This document shows, in pieces, positions 1 through 7,118 of a stretch of DNA of 34,345 bases. Location of the stretch: NCBI RefSeq assembly GCF_019237635.1, contig NZ_JAFAGS010000057.1, positions 1 to 34,345 on the forward strand, given 5' to 3'. The notes under the pieces are model-generated. The model was not told where the DNA came from, made no database searches, and worked only from the letters and a program-made list of their open reading frames with translations. The position numbers and the translations under genes are program-made. Each line of letters starts with the position of its first letter. The stretch's first letter is position 1. The DNA is from Pluralibacter sp. (GTDB lineage Bacteria; Pseudomonadota; Gammaproteobacteria; Enterobacterales; Enterobacteriaceae).

Positions 1-752
1 AGACCCTTCCACAACCCGAAGCCCAGCGCCAGGGTCAGCGCCGGCACCGGCAGCAGGAACCACAGATTCGGGAAGCTGAACCAGCGCTCGGCGATGGCCG
101 GATGCGCGAGCGGGGTCCACAGGCTGATAACGGCAATGACCGTCAGCATCGCCAGTAGCAGCGTGCGGGAGACCTGGCGCATTCTGCTAAGCAGCGGCGC
201 CTCGCTTTTCATCACAAGCCAGGTGGCGCCCAGCAGGGCGTAGGCGATGACCAGCCCAACCCCGCAAAACAGCGTAAACGGCGTTAGCCAGTCGAACGGT
301 CCGCCTGCATAGGTCCGGTTTTCCACCGGGAAGCCGTTCAGGACGGCGCCGACCACCACGCCCTGACAGAAGGTGGCGAGGATAGAACCGCCGAGAAAGG
401 CGTTATCCCAGAACGGACGGTGCGAAGGTGTGGCTTTAAAACGAAACTCAAACGCCACGCCGCGAAAGATGAGGCCGATCAGCATCAGCGTCAACGGAAT
501 GGTCAGCGCGTCGATGATCACCGCATACGCCAGCGGAAATGCGCCAAACAACCCCGCGCCGCCGAGCACCAGCCAGGTTTCATTGCCATCCCAGACGGGG
601 GCGACGCTGTTGACCATCACGTCCCGGTCCTCTGCATCCCGCACGAAAGGGAACAGGATGCCGATACCCAAATCAAAGCCATCCATCACGATATACATCA
701 GCGTGGCGAAGACGATGATGACAAACCAGATAACCGATAAGTCGATACCCAT
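1..752 (-). CDS. cioB: Cytochrome bd-type quinol oxidase subunit II (CioB/CydB family), partial
   Basis: My translation of the minus strand from the ATG at 750-752 begins MGIDLSVIWFVIIVF and continues through MDGFDLGIGILFPFV, VAPVWDGNETWLVLGGAG and FRGVAFEFRFKA, which are hallmark blocks of the CydB family. About 250 residues are visible and the reading frame is still open at the window edge, so the C-terminal third is missing. The product is a polytopic inner-membrane protein that pairs with subunit I to oxidise quinol and reduce oxygen to water. Its ATG overlaps the TAA of the subunit I gene by one base (TAATG), so the two are translationally coupled. Together with the short-Q-loop subunit I, it resembles the second bd oxidase (CioAB/YthAB type) of Salmonella and relatives rather than the main CydAB; this name is from recall. 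Confidence 0.9.
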   Translation of the reverse strand, partial: MGIDLSVIWFVIIVFATLMYIVMDGFDLGIGILFPFVRDAEDRDVMVNSVAPVWDGNETWLVLGGAGLFGAFPLAYAVIIDALTIPLTLMLIGLIFRGVAFEFRFKATPSHRPFWDNAFLGGSILATFCQGVVVGAVLNGFPVENRTYAGGPFDWLTPFTLFCGVGLVIAYALLGATWLVMKSEAPLLSRMRQVSRTLLLAMLTVIAVISLWTPLAHPAIAERWFSFPNLWFLLPVPALTLALGFGLWKG

Positions 753-2149
753 TAGTGCGTCTCCTTGTGCTGATAGCCGTCAATCGCCGCAGAAAGCGGG
801 CGAGCCGGAGTGCCGTGTTCAGGCGGCAGGAGGTCCTGCGGGCCTTTGCGAATCAGGCGCACCATATAGCTGTAACCGATGCCGAACACCGACATATAAA
901 CCACGAAGAAGGTGAGCAGGCTGATGCTCATGTGCAAATCGCCGTGGGCGGAAACCGCATCCGACGTGCGCTGCAGGCCATACACGACCCACGGCTGGCG
1001 GCCCACTTCGGTGGTGACCCAACCGGCGAGGATGGCGACCAGGCCGGAAGGCCCCATCCACAGGGCAAAACGCAGGAACGGACGCGAGGTGTAAAGACGT
1101 TTGCCTTTACGCAACCACAGCGCCAGCACGCCAAGCAGGACCATCAGACCGCCGAGTCCGGCCATGATGCGAAATGACCAGAAGACGATCGTCGAATTTG
1201 GCCGATCCTCTTTGGGGAACGCTTTTAACGCCGGAACCTGTTTATCCAGACTGTGGGTCAGGATAAGGCTGCCAAGCGCGGGAATTTCCAGCCCAAAGCG
1301 AGTGCGTTCCTGCGCCATATCCGGCCAGCCGAACAGCAGCAGCGGCGTCGGCTCTCCCGGCACGTTTTCCCAGTGTCCTTCGATGGCGGCAATTTTCGTG
1401 GGTTGGTGCTTGAGGGTGTTCAGCCCGTGCATATCGCCTATCAGCGCCTGCAACGGCGCGACAATCAGCGTCATCCACAGCGCCATTGAGAACATCGCCC
1501 GGATAGCTGGCGTGTTGTTGCCTTTGAGCAGGTGCCAGGCGGCGGAGGCGCCGACGAACAGTGCGCTGCTCAGGAAAGCGGCCACCGACATATGCAGCAG
1601 GCGATACGGGAAGGAGGGGTTAAAGACCACCGCAAACCAGTCGACCGGCACCACCTGACCATTGACGATTTCATACCCCTGCGGTGTTTGCATCCAGCTG
1701 TTGGAGGCGAGGATCCAGAAGGTGGAGATAATGGTACCCAGCGCCACCATGCAGGTGGAGAAAAAGTGCAGGCCCGGGCCGACCTTGTTCCAGCCGAACA
1801 GCATAACGCCGAGGAAACCCGCCTCAAGGAAGAAGGCGGTCAGCACTTCATAGGTCAGCAGCGGGCCGGTGATGCTGCCCGCAAACTGAGAGAACCCGCT
1901 CCAGTTCGTGCCGAACTGATAAGCCATGACCAGGCCCGAGACAACGCCCATACCGAAGTTCACCGCAAAGACCTTCGACCAGAAGGTATACAGCGAACGC
2001 CAGACGGGGTTCTTCGTCTTCAGCCACAAACCTTCCAGTACCGCCAGGTAACTGGCAAGCCCGATGGTGATCGCCGGAAAGATGATGTGAAAAGAGACGG
2101 TAAACGCGAACTGTATTCGCGCAAGGTGGAATGCGTCTAAACCGAACAT
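752..2149 (-). CDS. cioA: Cytochrome bd-type quinol oxidase subunit I (CioA, short Q loop)
   Basis: This 465-residue polytopic inner-membrane protein is subunit I of a bd-type terminal oxidase, which carries the haems and the quinol site. Visible family residues are His21 in VSFHIIFP (the E. coli His19 equivalent), Glu101 and Glu109 in LLTYEVLTAFFLEAGF, His186 in YRLLHMS, Lys252 and Glu257 in KIAAIEGHWE, Met329 in SFRIMAG and the GRQPW block at 384-388. E. coli CydA is about 522 residues with roughly 207 between His186 and its haem methionine. Here that gap is 143, so the C-terminal Q-loop insert is absent, as in cyanide-insensitive CioA oxidases. It is the first gene of the cioAB pair and is transcribed away from the effector module. 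Its upstream region (2149-2256) is one copy of a direct repeat found again at 3664. Confidence 0.93.
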   Translation of the reverse strand: MFGLDAFHLARIQFAFTVSFHIIFPAITIGLASYLAVLEGLWLKTKNPVWRSLYTFWSKVFAVNFGMGVVSGLVMAYQFGTNWSGFSQFAGSITGPLLTYEVLTAFFLEAGFLGVMLFGWNKVGPGLHFFSTCMVALGTIISTFWILASNSWMQTPQGYEIVNGQVVPVDWFAVVFNPSFPYRLLHMSVAAFLSSALFVGASAAWHLLKGNNTPAIRAMFSMALWMTLIVAPLQALIGDMHGLNTLKHQPTKIAAIEGHWENVPGEPTPLLLFGWPDMAQERTRFGLEIPALGSLILTHSLDKQVPALKAFPKEDRPNSTIVFWSFRIMAGLGGLMVLLGVLALWLRKGKRLYTSRPFLRFALWMGPSGLVAILAGWVTTEVGRQPWVVYGLQRTSDAVSAHGDLHMSISLLTFFVVYMSVFGIGYSYMVRLIRKGPQDLLPPEHGTPARPLSAAIDGYQHKETH

Positions 2150-2256
2150 GCAAACTCCGCATTGAAAATGGTGTCAGCGCGATTGTAGGCCGTGTCACGC
2201 CGGTGTTGCAGAAACAGAAACCCTCGATTTACCTATAACAGTTCAGGTACTGTTAT
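2149..2256. repeat. Direct repeat copy 1 (cioA upstream region)
   Basis: This 108-bp stretch matches 3664-3771 without gaps; by my hand alignment about 92 of 108 bases agree. It starts at the first bases of cioA and ends with the dyad ATAACAG-N8-CTGTTAT. The two copies bracket the effector/immunity module, and since copy 1 is cioA-proximal sequence, copy 2 is a duplicate of a cioA upstream region. At about 85% identity the copies are diverged rather than freshly duplicated. Confidence 0.85.
2235..2256. promoter_or_regulatory. Candidate operator dyad upstream of cioA
   Basis: ATAACAG (2235-2241) and its exact inverse CTGTTAT (2250-2256) are separated by 8 bp. The same dyad with the same spacing is kept in repeat copy 2 (3750-3771), although bases in the spacer differ. 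The regulator is unknown. The same heptamers occur three times in front of ydcR. Confidence 0.4.
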
Positions 2257-2495
2257 CCCTCTTCTCCAAAACTTCCCCCCAAAACTGGCGAAAGTTACAG
2301 CGCTATATCAGAGCCAGCCTCAGAATATTTGATGCCCAGGGGTTATGATGCTCAATAGCCTCCGCCAGTATTTTTTTCCAGTCACCCAAACTTAGACGTG
2401 CGCGGGTATTTGAGCGGTTTCGGCATTTTTTATTGAGAAAAAAAACGGGTTTTCGCGTATTGACTCCTTATTAACCATACCCAAAGGAAATAAGG
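2257..2495. other. Gene-poor leader of the effector module, with a possible decayed reading frame
   Basis: No intact gene is seen here. On the minus strand a short frame beginning MPKPLKYPRTS near 2427 stops, and a shifted frame continues LSLGDWKKILAEAIEHHN down to about 2309. This looks like a frameshifted fragment, but it is short and its family is not recognised. The stretch also holds A- and T-runs and presumably the promoter of the gene at 2496. The ribosome site AAGGAA lies at about 2484-2489. Confidence 0.3.
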
Positions 2496-2864
2496 ATGAG
2501 CTGGAACAAACAAACGGCTATTTCATATCTTCGGTCACATGCCCTCGGGCACTCTCATAGCGAATGCGCTAAGTTTACCCGCCTGGCTATTCAGGCTGGT
2601 GGCGTCAATGTACCGAACACGGAATATGCAAAGGATTATGGCGCAGAGCTTTTACGGGCTGGATTCAGGGAAGTCCCTCCGGGGTCTGCCTTAATTTCTG
2701 GTGATGTCGCTGTGATACAACCCTATCCGGGAGGGAATGGCATCGGTCATATGACTATGTATGATGGCACAAAGTGGATTTCTGACTTTGTTCAAACAGG
2801 CATGTATCCGGGGCCAGGGTATCGTAGGATGCAGCCTTCTTTCAAAATCTACCGGATGAATTGA
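2496..2864 (+). CDS. Small CHAP/NlpC-P60-like cysteine peptidase, putative peptidoglycan amidase effector
   Basis: This 122-residue protein has the layout of a minimal papain-fold peptidoglycan hydrolase: Cys24 in SECAKFTRLAIQAGG at a helix start, His85 in GIGHMTMYDG, and a possible third residue Asp97 in WISDF. The GDVAVIQPYPGG block before the histidine is typical of CHAP and NlpC/P60 domains. It has no signal peptide, so if it acts on cell wall it needs a dedicated route. Small orphan amidases of this kind paired with lipoproteins are commonly type VI secretion effectors (Tae class), but no secretion genes are in the window. Its TGA overlaps the ATG of the lipoprotein gene by one base. The start has a good ribosome site about 7 bases upstream. 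Base composition is visibly lower in G+C than the neighbours, suggesting acquisition. The fold assignment is by motif only. Confidence 0.72.
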   Translation: MSWNKQTAISYLRSHALGHSHSECAKFTRLAIQAGGVNVPNTEYAKDYGAELLRAGFREVPPGSALISGDVAVIQPYPGGNGIGHMTMYDGTKWISDFVQTGMYPGPGYRRMQPSFKIYRMN

Positions 2865-3370
2865 TGAAAAAGCTACTTTTGTTAATCGCCATATTACTGA
2901 CGGGGTGTAGTTCGGTTACCCGTCAAAGCCAGCAAGCAAAAGTCCAGACCGAGAAATTCTATAGGTCCTACCTGACTGCTTTCGGCAGCGATGAGGCAAA
3001 ACCTTATCCTATTGATGAGTTACGTAAATACGTTGCTGCTGATACTGTTGCTCGTATTGATGCCGTCCAGAACATTCCTGAGCAAGAGTTAATGGAATCT
3101 GATTATTTTACCTACGTACAGGATTACTCGCGTGAATGGGTTCCGATGTTACGTATTGGGAACGCTCAGCCATTTTTAGGCGGCGAGGTAGTTCAGGTGA
3201 TGGAAGGGGTAGGAAACGGAGGGTATATCCATTTGGAAGCGTTTCTACGCCATGAAGAGGGTACCTGGAAAATTTACCGCGTACGCGATGTGACGAACGA
3301 TCACGAGCATCCAATTTTTAATGCCGGGGCAATAACTCGGGCAAAGGCCGCAGCAGGAACAGGACTGTAA
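2864..3370 (+). CDS. Lipoprotein, putative immunity partner of the adjacent amidase (DUF3828-like)
   Basis: The 168-residue product starts MKKLLLLIAILLTGC with lipobox LTGC and lipidation at Cys15; Ser residues at +2 and +3 favour the outer membrane. The rest is soluble and periplasmic, with EKFYRSYLTAF near the N-terminus and GTWKIYRVRDV near the C-terminus, reminiscent of DUF3828/YbjP-type lipoproteins. I chose the ATG at 2864 because it gives a clean lipoprotein signal; a TTG at 2861 would add one residue. The start overlaps the stop of the upstream hydrolase gene, so the two are made together. A periplasmic lipoprotein directly after a cell-wall hydrolase is the classic layout of a periplasmic immunity protein. 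That role is inferred from context. Confidence 0.72.
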   Translation: MKKLLLLIAILLTGCSSVTRQSQQAKVQTEKFYRSYLTAFGSDEAKPYPIDELRKYVAADTVARIDAVQNIPEQELMESDYFTYVQDYSREWVPMLRIGNAQPFLGGEVVQVMEGVGNGGYIHLEAFLRHEEGTWKIYRVRDVTNDHEHPIFNAGAITRAKAAAGTGL

Positions 3371-3371
3371 G

Positions 3372-3509
3372 TTGTGGCAAGGCTCTTATCAGTTCAACAT
3401 TGATGGTTTTCACGCCGGAGACCTTCACCACCAGATTGACGCGGCGCGGGAGAATGACGGTTCAGTCATCATTGCGCCGCGAGTCGAAAAAACACAGCCA
3501 TTCCGGTAA
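3372..3509 (+). pseudogene. Possible gene remnant downstream of the lipoprotein gene
   Basis: An open frame without a good start reads LWQGSYQFNIDGFHAGDL then QIDAARENDGSVIIAPRV and ends at TAA 3507-3509. It is polar and protein-like in composition but only 45 codons long, and there is no clear ribosome site. It may be the truncated end of another gene of the imported module. I do not recognise the family, and it could be chance. Confidence 0.25.
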
Positions 3510-3663
3510 ACGATGCTTTTGATGTTGCGACGTACATCATCAACGATGCCCCGATAATCTGAACGAACAATTCGTGAAAGAAACTTCCCCAAAAAGAATT
3601 ATATCCAGTTGATTTTTAAATAAAAATTTTGAAGTAAAATGCAGTGATTTTAAAGCGCGGTTT

Positions 3664-3771
3664 TGCAAACTTCGCATTGAAAATGGTGTCAGCGCGATTG
3701 TAGGCCGCGTTGTGCCTGTGTTGCAGAGACAGAAGGGTGAGATTTACCTATAACAGTTTCGGCACTGTTAT
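3664..3771. repeat. Direct repeat copy 2 (duplicate of cioA upstream region)
   Basis: This is the ungapped 108-bp partner of 2149-2256, with about 16 mismatches by eye, clustered in three short blocks. It lies just upstream of the tna promoter region. It retains the ATAACAG-N8-CTGTTAT dyad at its right end (3750-3771). The distance between the copies is about 1.4 kb, all of it the effector/immunity module. Confidence 0.85.
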
Positions 3772-3841
3772 TCGTTGCATCGATAGTTTTTGTCGATGCA
3801 AACATTCACTCCGTTGTTAAGAAAATGTATATCCTGAGAAA

Positions 3842-3857
3842 CTGTTATATATGACAG
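3842..3857. promoter_or_regulatory. CTG-N10-CAG palindrome upstream of the tna CRP site (weak LexA-like or unknown operator)
   Basis: CTGTTATATATGACAG has the CTG-N10-CAG frame of a LexA box with perfect CTGT and ACAG ends. The middle is out of phase with the usual alternating TATATA. It also shares the heptamer CTGTTAT with the nearby dyads. It lies 6 bp upstream of the CRP site, where a bound protein could influence activation. Function unproven. Confidence 0.25.
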
Positions 3858-3863
3858 GAAGTT

Positions 3864-3885
3864 AACTGTGATGGTATTCACAGTT
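3864..3885. promoter_or_regulatory. CRP (cAMP receptor protein) binding site of the tna operon
   Basis: AACTGTGA-N6-TCACAGTT is an exact 8+6+8 palindrome matching the CRP consensus TGTGA-N6-TCACA. A TAATGT hexamer at 3922-3927 could be the -10 element, which puts the site centre (3874.5) roughly 60 bp before the start point. That agrees with the class I CRP position known at E. coli tna. No good -35 hexamer is visible, as expected for a CRP-dependent promoter. Confidence 0.85.
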
Positions 3886-3958
3886 GGATAAAGGAAAGAT
3901 AGAAAAATAAAACCATTGAAGTAATGTAATCACCATCTTTCGTGGGAGTTGATATATT

Positions 3959-4036
3959 ATGGCTATGTCTAATAACGTCTGCCAAACCGCAAAGTGGTTC
4001 AATATTGACACTATGATTGTCAATCATCGCCCTTGA
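3959..4036 (+). CDS. tnaC: Tryptophanase operon leader peptide TnaC
   Basis: This 25-codon frame encodes the arrest peptide that senses tryptophan in the ribosome exit tunnel and controls Rho termination before tnaA. The conserved second half is present: KWFNID followed by IVNHRP and an immediate TGA. Trp13 and Pro25 are 12 residues apart, exactly as Trp12 and Pro24 are in E. coli TnaC, and the Asp in FNID is kept. The first half (MAMSNNVCQTA) differs from E. coli. GGGAG at 3944-3948 is a fair ribosome site for the ATG at 3959; the in-frame ATG at 3965 is an alternative giving 23 residues. It lies 249 bp upstream of tnaA. Confidence 0.92.
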   Translation: MAMSNNVCQTAKWFNIDTMIVNHRP

Positions 4037-4285
4037 GTCCTCGCTTTTCCCTGTCTGTGTAAAATAAACATCAACGGATTTTTTAATCTGTTCTGTTTGT
4101 TATGTCCTGAATAAATTTAAACTTATGTAAACCATCAGCAGTTAACTCCGGTGCCTCAAAGGCCTCTGCTGTTGTTGTTTTGCATGGGGTGATTTGTTCT
4201 GGATTATCGCTGTGACATTAATTTCGCTAAGCACTTTCACAATAAGTGTTATCGGTCTTTGCATGCCAAAATAAAGGAATACATG
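4037..4285 (+). promoter_or_regulatory. tnaC-tnaA spacer with Rho-dependent attenuation region
   Basis: The 249-bp transcribed spacer follows the TnaC stop codon. The bases just after the stop are pyrimidine-rich and poor in G (CTCGCTTTTCCCTGTCTGTG), in the position of the boxA/rut Rho-loading site of E. coli tna. When tryptophan is high, a ribosome stalled on TnaC should mask this site and allow read-through into tnaA. The mechanism is known for E. coli; its operation here is inferred from position and the conserved TnaC end. Confidence 0.65.
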
Positions 4286-5701
4286 ATGAATAACTTTCAG
4301 CATTTACCAGAACCGTTCCGTATCCGTGTTATCGAGCCTGTAAAACGCACCACCAGAGAACATCGCGAAAATGCAATATTAAAAGCTGGGATGAACCCGT
4401 TCCTGTTGGATAGTGAAGACGTCTTTATCGATTTATTAACGGATAGCGGCACCGGCGCCATCACGCAAAATATGCAGGCGGCAATGATGCGTGGCGATGA
4501 GGCTTACAGCGGCAGTCGGAGTTACTATGCATTAGCGGACGCTGTCAAAAAGATATTTGGTTATAATTACACCATTCCAACACACCAGGGGCGTGGGGCC
4601 GAGCAGATTTATATTCCCGTTTTAATCAAAAAGCGTGAACAAGAAAATGGTCTGGACAGAAGTAAAATGGTGGTGTTCTCCAACTATTTCTTTGATACCA
4701 CACAGGGGCACAGCCAGATAAACGGTTGTACCGTGCGCAATGTTTACGTGAAAGAGGCGTTTGATACCTCAGTTCGTTATGACTTTAAGGGAGATTTTGA
4801 CCTTCAGGCGCTGGAAGAGGGTATTAAAGAAACGGGGGCGGAAAACGTCCCTTATATTGTGGCCACCATTACCTGTAACTCCGCTGGCGGGCAGCCGGTC
4901 TCTATGGCGAACCTGAAAGCGATGTACAGCATTGCGAAAAAATACAATATCCCGGTAGTGATGGACTCGGCGCGGTTTGCGGAAAACGCTTACTTTATTA
5001 AGCAGCGGGAAGCGGAATATAAAGACTGGAGTATTGAAGCCATTACCTTCGAAGCCTATAAATACGCGGATATGCTGGCGATGTCGGCGAAGAAAGACGC
5101 GATGGTGCCGATGGGCGGGCTGTTGTGCTTTAAGGACGATAGTTTCTTCGATGTCTATACGGAATGCCGAACCCTCTGCGTTGTTCAGGAGGGGTTCCCC
5201 ACCTACGGCGGTTTAGAAGGCGGCGCCATGGAGCGTCTTGCTGTCGGGCTTCAGGATGGTATGAACTATGACTGGCTGGCCTACCGCATTACGCAAATTC
5301 AGTATCTGGTGGATGGGCTGGAAGAGATTGGCGTGGTCTGCCAGCAGGCAGGCGGTCATGCGGCGTTCGTTGATGCCGGGAAGCTGCTGCCGCATATTCC
5401 GGCAGACCAGTTCCCCGCTCAGGCGCTGGCCTGCGAGCTGTACAAAGTCGCCGGGATCCGGGCTGTGGAAATAGGCTCGTTTTTACTGGGCCGCGACCCT
5501 AAAACAGGCAAGCAGTTACCGTGTCCGGCAGAACTGCTGCGTCTGACCATTCCGCGGGCCACCTATACCCAGAGCCACATGGACTTTATTATCGAAGCCT
5601 TTAAACACGTGAAGGAAAATGCTGCAAACATTAAAGGATTAACGTTTACCTATGAACCTAAAGTGCTGCGTCACTTTACGGCGAAACTGAAAGAAATTTA
5701 A
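4286..5701 (+). CDS. tnaA: Tryptophanase (tryptophan indole-lyase)
   Basis: The enzyme is cytoplasmic, PLP-dependent and tetrameric; it splits L-tryptophan to indole, pyruvate and ammonia. From the ATG at 4286 the protein has 471 residues, the E. coli length, and reads [20 protein letters not shown], nearly the E. coli N-terminus. Lys270 in [13 protein letters not shown] matches the PLP lysine, and [22 protein letters not shown] and [14 protein letters not shown] are conserved. The frame is open to 4259, and an ATG at 4283 would add one residue; the ribosome site AAAGGAA near 4272 serves either. The operon order tnaC-tnaA-tnaB is intact. Its location beside cioA and ydcR differs from the E. 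coli tna locus. A strong hairpin terminator follows within 12 bases. Confidence 0.97.
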   Translation: MNNFQHLPEPFRIRVIEPVKRTTREHRENAILKAGMNPFLLDSEDVFIDLLTDSGTGAITQNMQAAMMRGDEAYSGSRSYYALADAVKKIFGYNYTIPTHQGRGAEQIYIPVLIKKREQENGLDRSKMVVFSNYFFDTTQGHSQINGCTVRNVYVKEAFDTSVRYDFKGDFDLQALEEGIKETGAENVPYIVATITCNSAGGQPVSMANLKAMYSIAKKYNIPVVMDSARFAENAYFIKQREAEYKDWSIEAITFEAYKYADMLAMSAKKDAMVPMGGLLCFKDDSFFDVYTECRTLCVVQEGFPTYGGLEGGAMERLAVGLQDGMNYDWLAYRITQIQYLVDGLEEIGVVCQQAGGHAAFVDAGKLLPHIPADQFPAQALACELYKVAGIRAVEIGSFLLGRDPKTGKQLPCPAELLRLTIPRATYTQSHMDFIIEAFKHVKENAANIKGLTFTYEPKVLRHFTAKLKEI

Positions 5702-5712
5702 TAAAAAATATT

Positions 5713-5750
5713 ATGCATGGCTATCTCTGTTATAGCCATGCATGTTTTTT
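5713..5750 (+). terminator. Intrinsic terminator/attenuator between tnaA and tnaB
   Basis: A perfect 12-bp stem (ATGCATGGCTAT at 5713-5724 pairing with 5732-5743) closes a 7-base loop and is followed by six T residues at 5745-5750. It sits between two genes of one operon, so it probably lowers tnaB expression relative to tnaA or stabilises the tnaA message. Confidence 0.85.
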
Positions 5751-5805
5751 CCATTGCGCTAAAGGCCGCAATGAATTACCGATCCGCTCAGCATGAGAGG
5801 GTATC

Positions 5806-7056
5806 ATGGAAAATAAGTCGAATACGAAACATTCCTCCTTTTGGGGTATTATGGTGATAGCCGGTACCGTGATCGGCGGAGGAATGTTTGCTTTACCTGT
5901 CGATCTGGCAGGGGCATGGTTTTTTTGGGGCGCCTGTATTTTAGCTATTTCGTGGTTTTGCATGATGCATTCAGGGTTGTTGTTGCTGGAGGCAAATTTA
6001 AACTATCCAGTGGGCTCCAGTTTCAACACCATAACAAAAGATTTAATTGGCAACGGCTGGAATATTTTTAGTGGTATCACCGTCGCTTTTGTATTATATA
6101 TATTAACATATGCCTATATCTCTGCAAATGGCGCTATCATTAGTGAAACCATTGCAATAAATTCCGGTTATCAGGTTAACCCCAGATTGATTGGAATTTT
6201 AACAGCGATTTTTGTTGCTGCCGTTTTATGGTTTAGTTCACTGGCCGCAAGTCGAATTACCTCGCTGTTTCTTGGGATTAAGATTATCGCATTTATCGTG
6301 GTGTTTGGATCACTGTTCTTCCAGGTCGACTATTCCATTTTGCGTGATGTTAAAGAGGGTGCTGAACGCAACGAATCCTATTTTTTATATGTTTTTATGG
6401 CAATTCCTGTTTGTCTGGCCTCTTTCGGGTTTCATGGAAATATCCCGAGCCTTATCATTTGCTATGGCAAACGCACCGATAAATTAATAAAAAGCGTTGT
6501 GATCGGTTCACTATTAGCGCTCGGCATCTATCTGTTTTGGCTGTACTGTACTATGGGCAATATCCCGCGGGTGAATTTTAAAGAGATCATTTCATCCGGC
6601 GGCAACGTCGACTCGTTAGTGCACTCTTTTATGGGCACAAACCAAACCCGAGTGGTTGAAATATTCCTGCTGGTTTTTTCTAACCTCGCGGTAGCCAGTT
6701 CATTTTTTGGCGTAACCCTGGGATTATTTGATTATCTGGCGGACCTGTTTAAGTTGGACAGTTCTAACAGCGGGCGATGTAAAACGGTGTTGTTAACGTT
6801 CTTACCGCCGAGCCTGCTGTATCTGATTTTCCCGAACGGGTTTATCTATGGAATAGGCGGTGCAGGACTCTGCGCCACGATATGGGCGGTGATTGTACCG
6901 GCGATTCTTGCATTAAAAGCAAGACAAAAATTCCCGAATAAACCCTTCACGGTCTGGGGCGGAAACGTCATTCCCGGCGTGGTCATTACCTTTGGGGTAG
7001 TGGTCATACTGTGCTGGTTCGGGCGTACCTTCAACCTGTTGCCGCAACTGAGCTAA
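5806..7056 (+). CDS. tnaB: Low-affinity tryptophan permease TnaB
   Basis: This 416-residue inner-membrane transporter of the aromatic amino acid family (TnaB/Mtr/TyrP) imports tryptophan for tryptophanase. The N-terminus carries the family signature GIMVIAGTVIGGGMFALP near residues 14-31, then about eleven hydrophobic segments. Blocks such as YPVGSSFNTITKDLIGN, ASFGFHGNIPSLIICYGK and FPNGFIYGIGGAGLCATIWA match my recall of E. coli TnaB closely, and length is equivalent (415). The GAGAGGG ribosome site is at about 5795-5801. The gene is 104 bases after tnaA, beyond an intrinsic terminator, and ends at its own terminator. Confidence 0.95.
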   Translation: MENKSNTKHSSFWGIMVIAGTVIGGGMFALPVDLAGAWFFWGACILAISWFCMMHSGLLLLEANLNYPVGSSFNTITKDLIGNGWNIFSGITVAFVLYILTYAYISANGAIISETIAINSGYQVNPRLIGILTAIFVAAVLWFSSLAASRITSLFLGIKIIAFIVVFGSLFFQVDYSILRDVKEGAERNESYFLYVFMAIPVCLASFGFHGNIPSLIICYGKRTDKLIKSVVIGSLLALGIYLFWLYCTMGNIPRVNFKEIISSGGNVDSLVHSFMGTNQTRVVEIFLLVFSNLAVASSFFGVTLGLFDYLADLFKLDSSNSGRCKTVLLTFLPPSLLYLIFPNGFIYGIGGAGLCATIWAVIVPAILALKARQKFPNKPFTVWGGNVIPGVVITFGVVVILCWFGRTFNLLPQLS

Positions 7057-7062
7057 ACGCCT

Positions 7063-7096
7063 CGCACTATTACGGTTTCCGTGATAGTGCGTTTAT
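7063..7096 (+). terminator. Intrinsic terminator after tnaB
   Basis: CGCACTAT at 7063-7070 pairs with ATAGTGCG at 7084-7091, extended inward by a T-G wobble and ACGG/CCGT with a TTT loop. A short T-rich run (TTTATT) follows. It ends the tna operon. Confidence 0.75.
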
Positions 7097-7118
7097 TCCT
7101 GCTTTCGCATTTTTATGC

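Noticed and set aside
373-915. Plus-strand 180-codon frame over cioB
   Set aside because: Antisense to a clearly conserved membrane protein; composition is that of a shadow frame.
755-2140. Long plus-strand frames opposite cioA
   Set aside because: cioA carries all haem ligands and family blocks; the opposing frames have no recognisable domains.
5727-5733. CTGTTAT heptamer between tnaA and tnaB
   Set aside because: It is part of the terminator loop and stem, so it is not counted as an operator copy.
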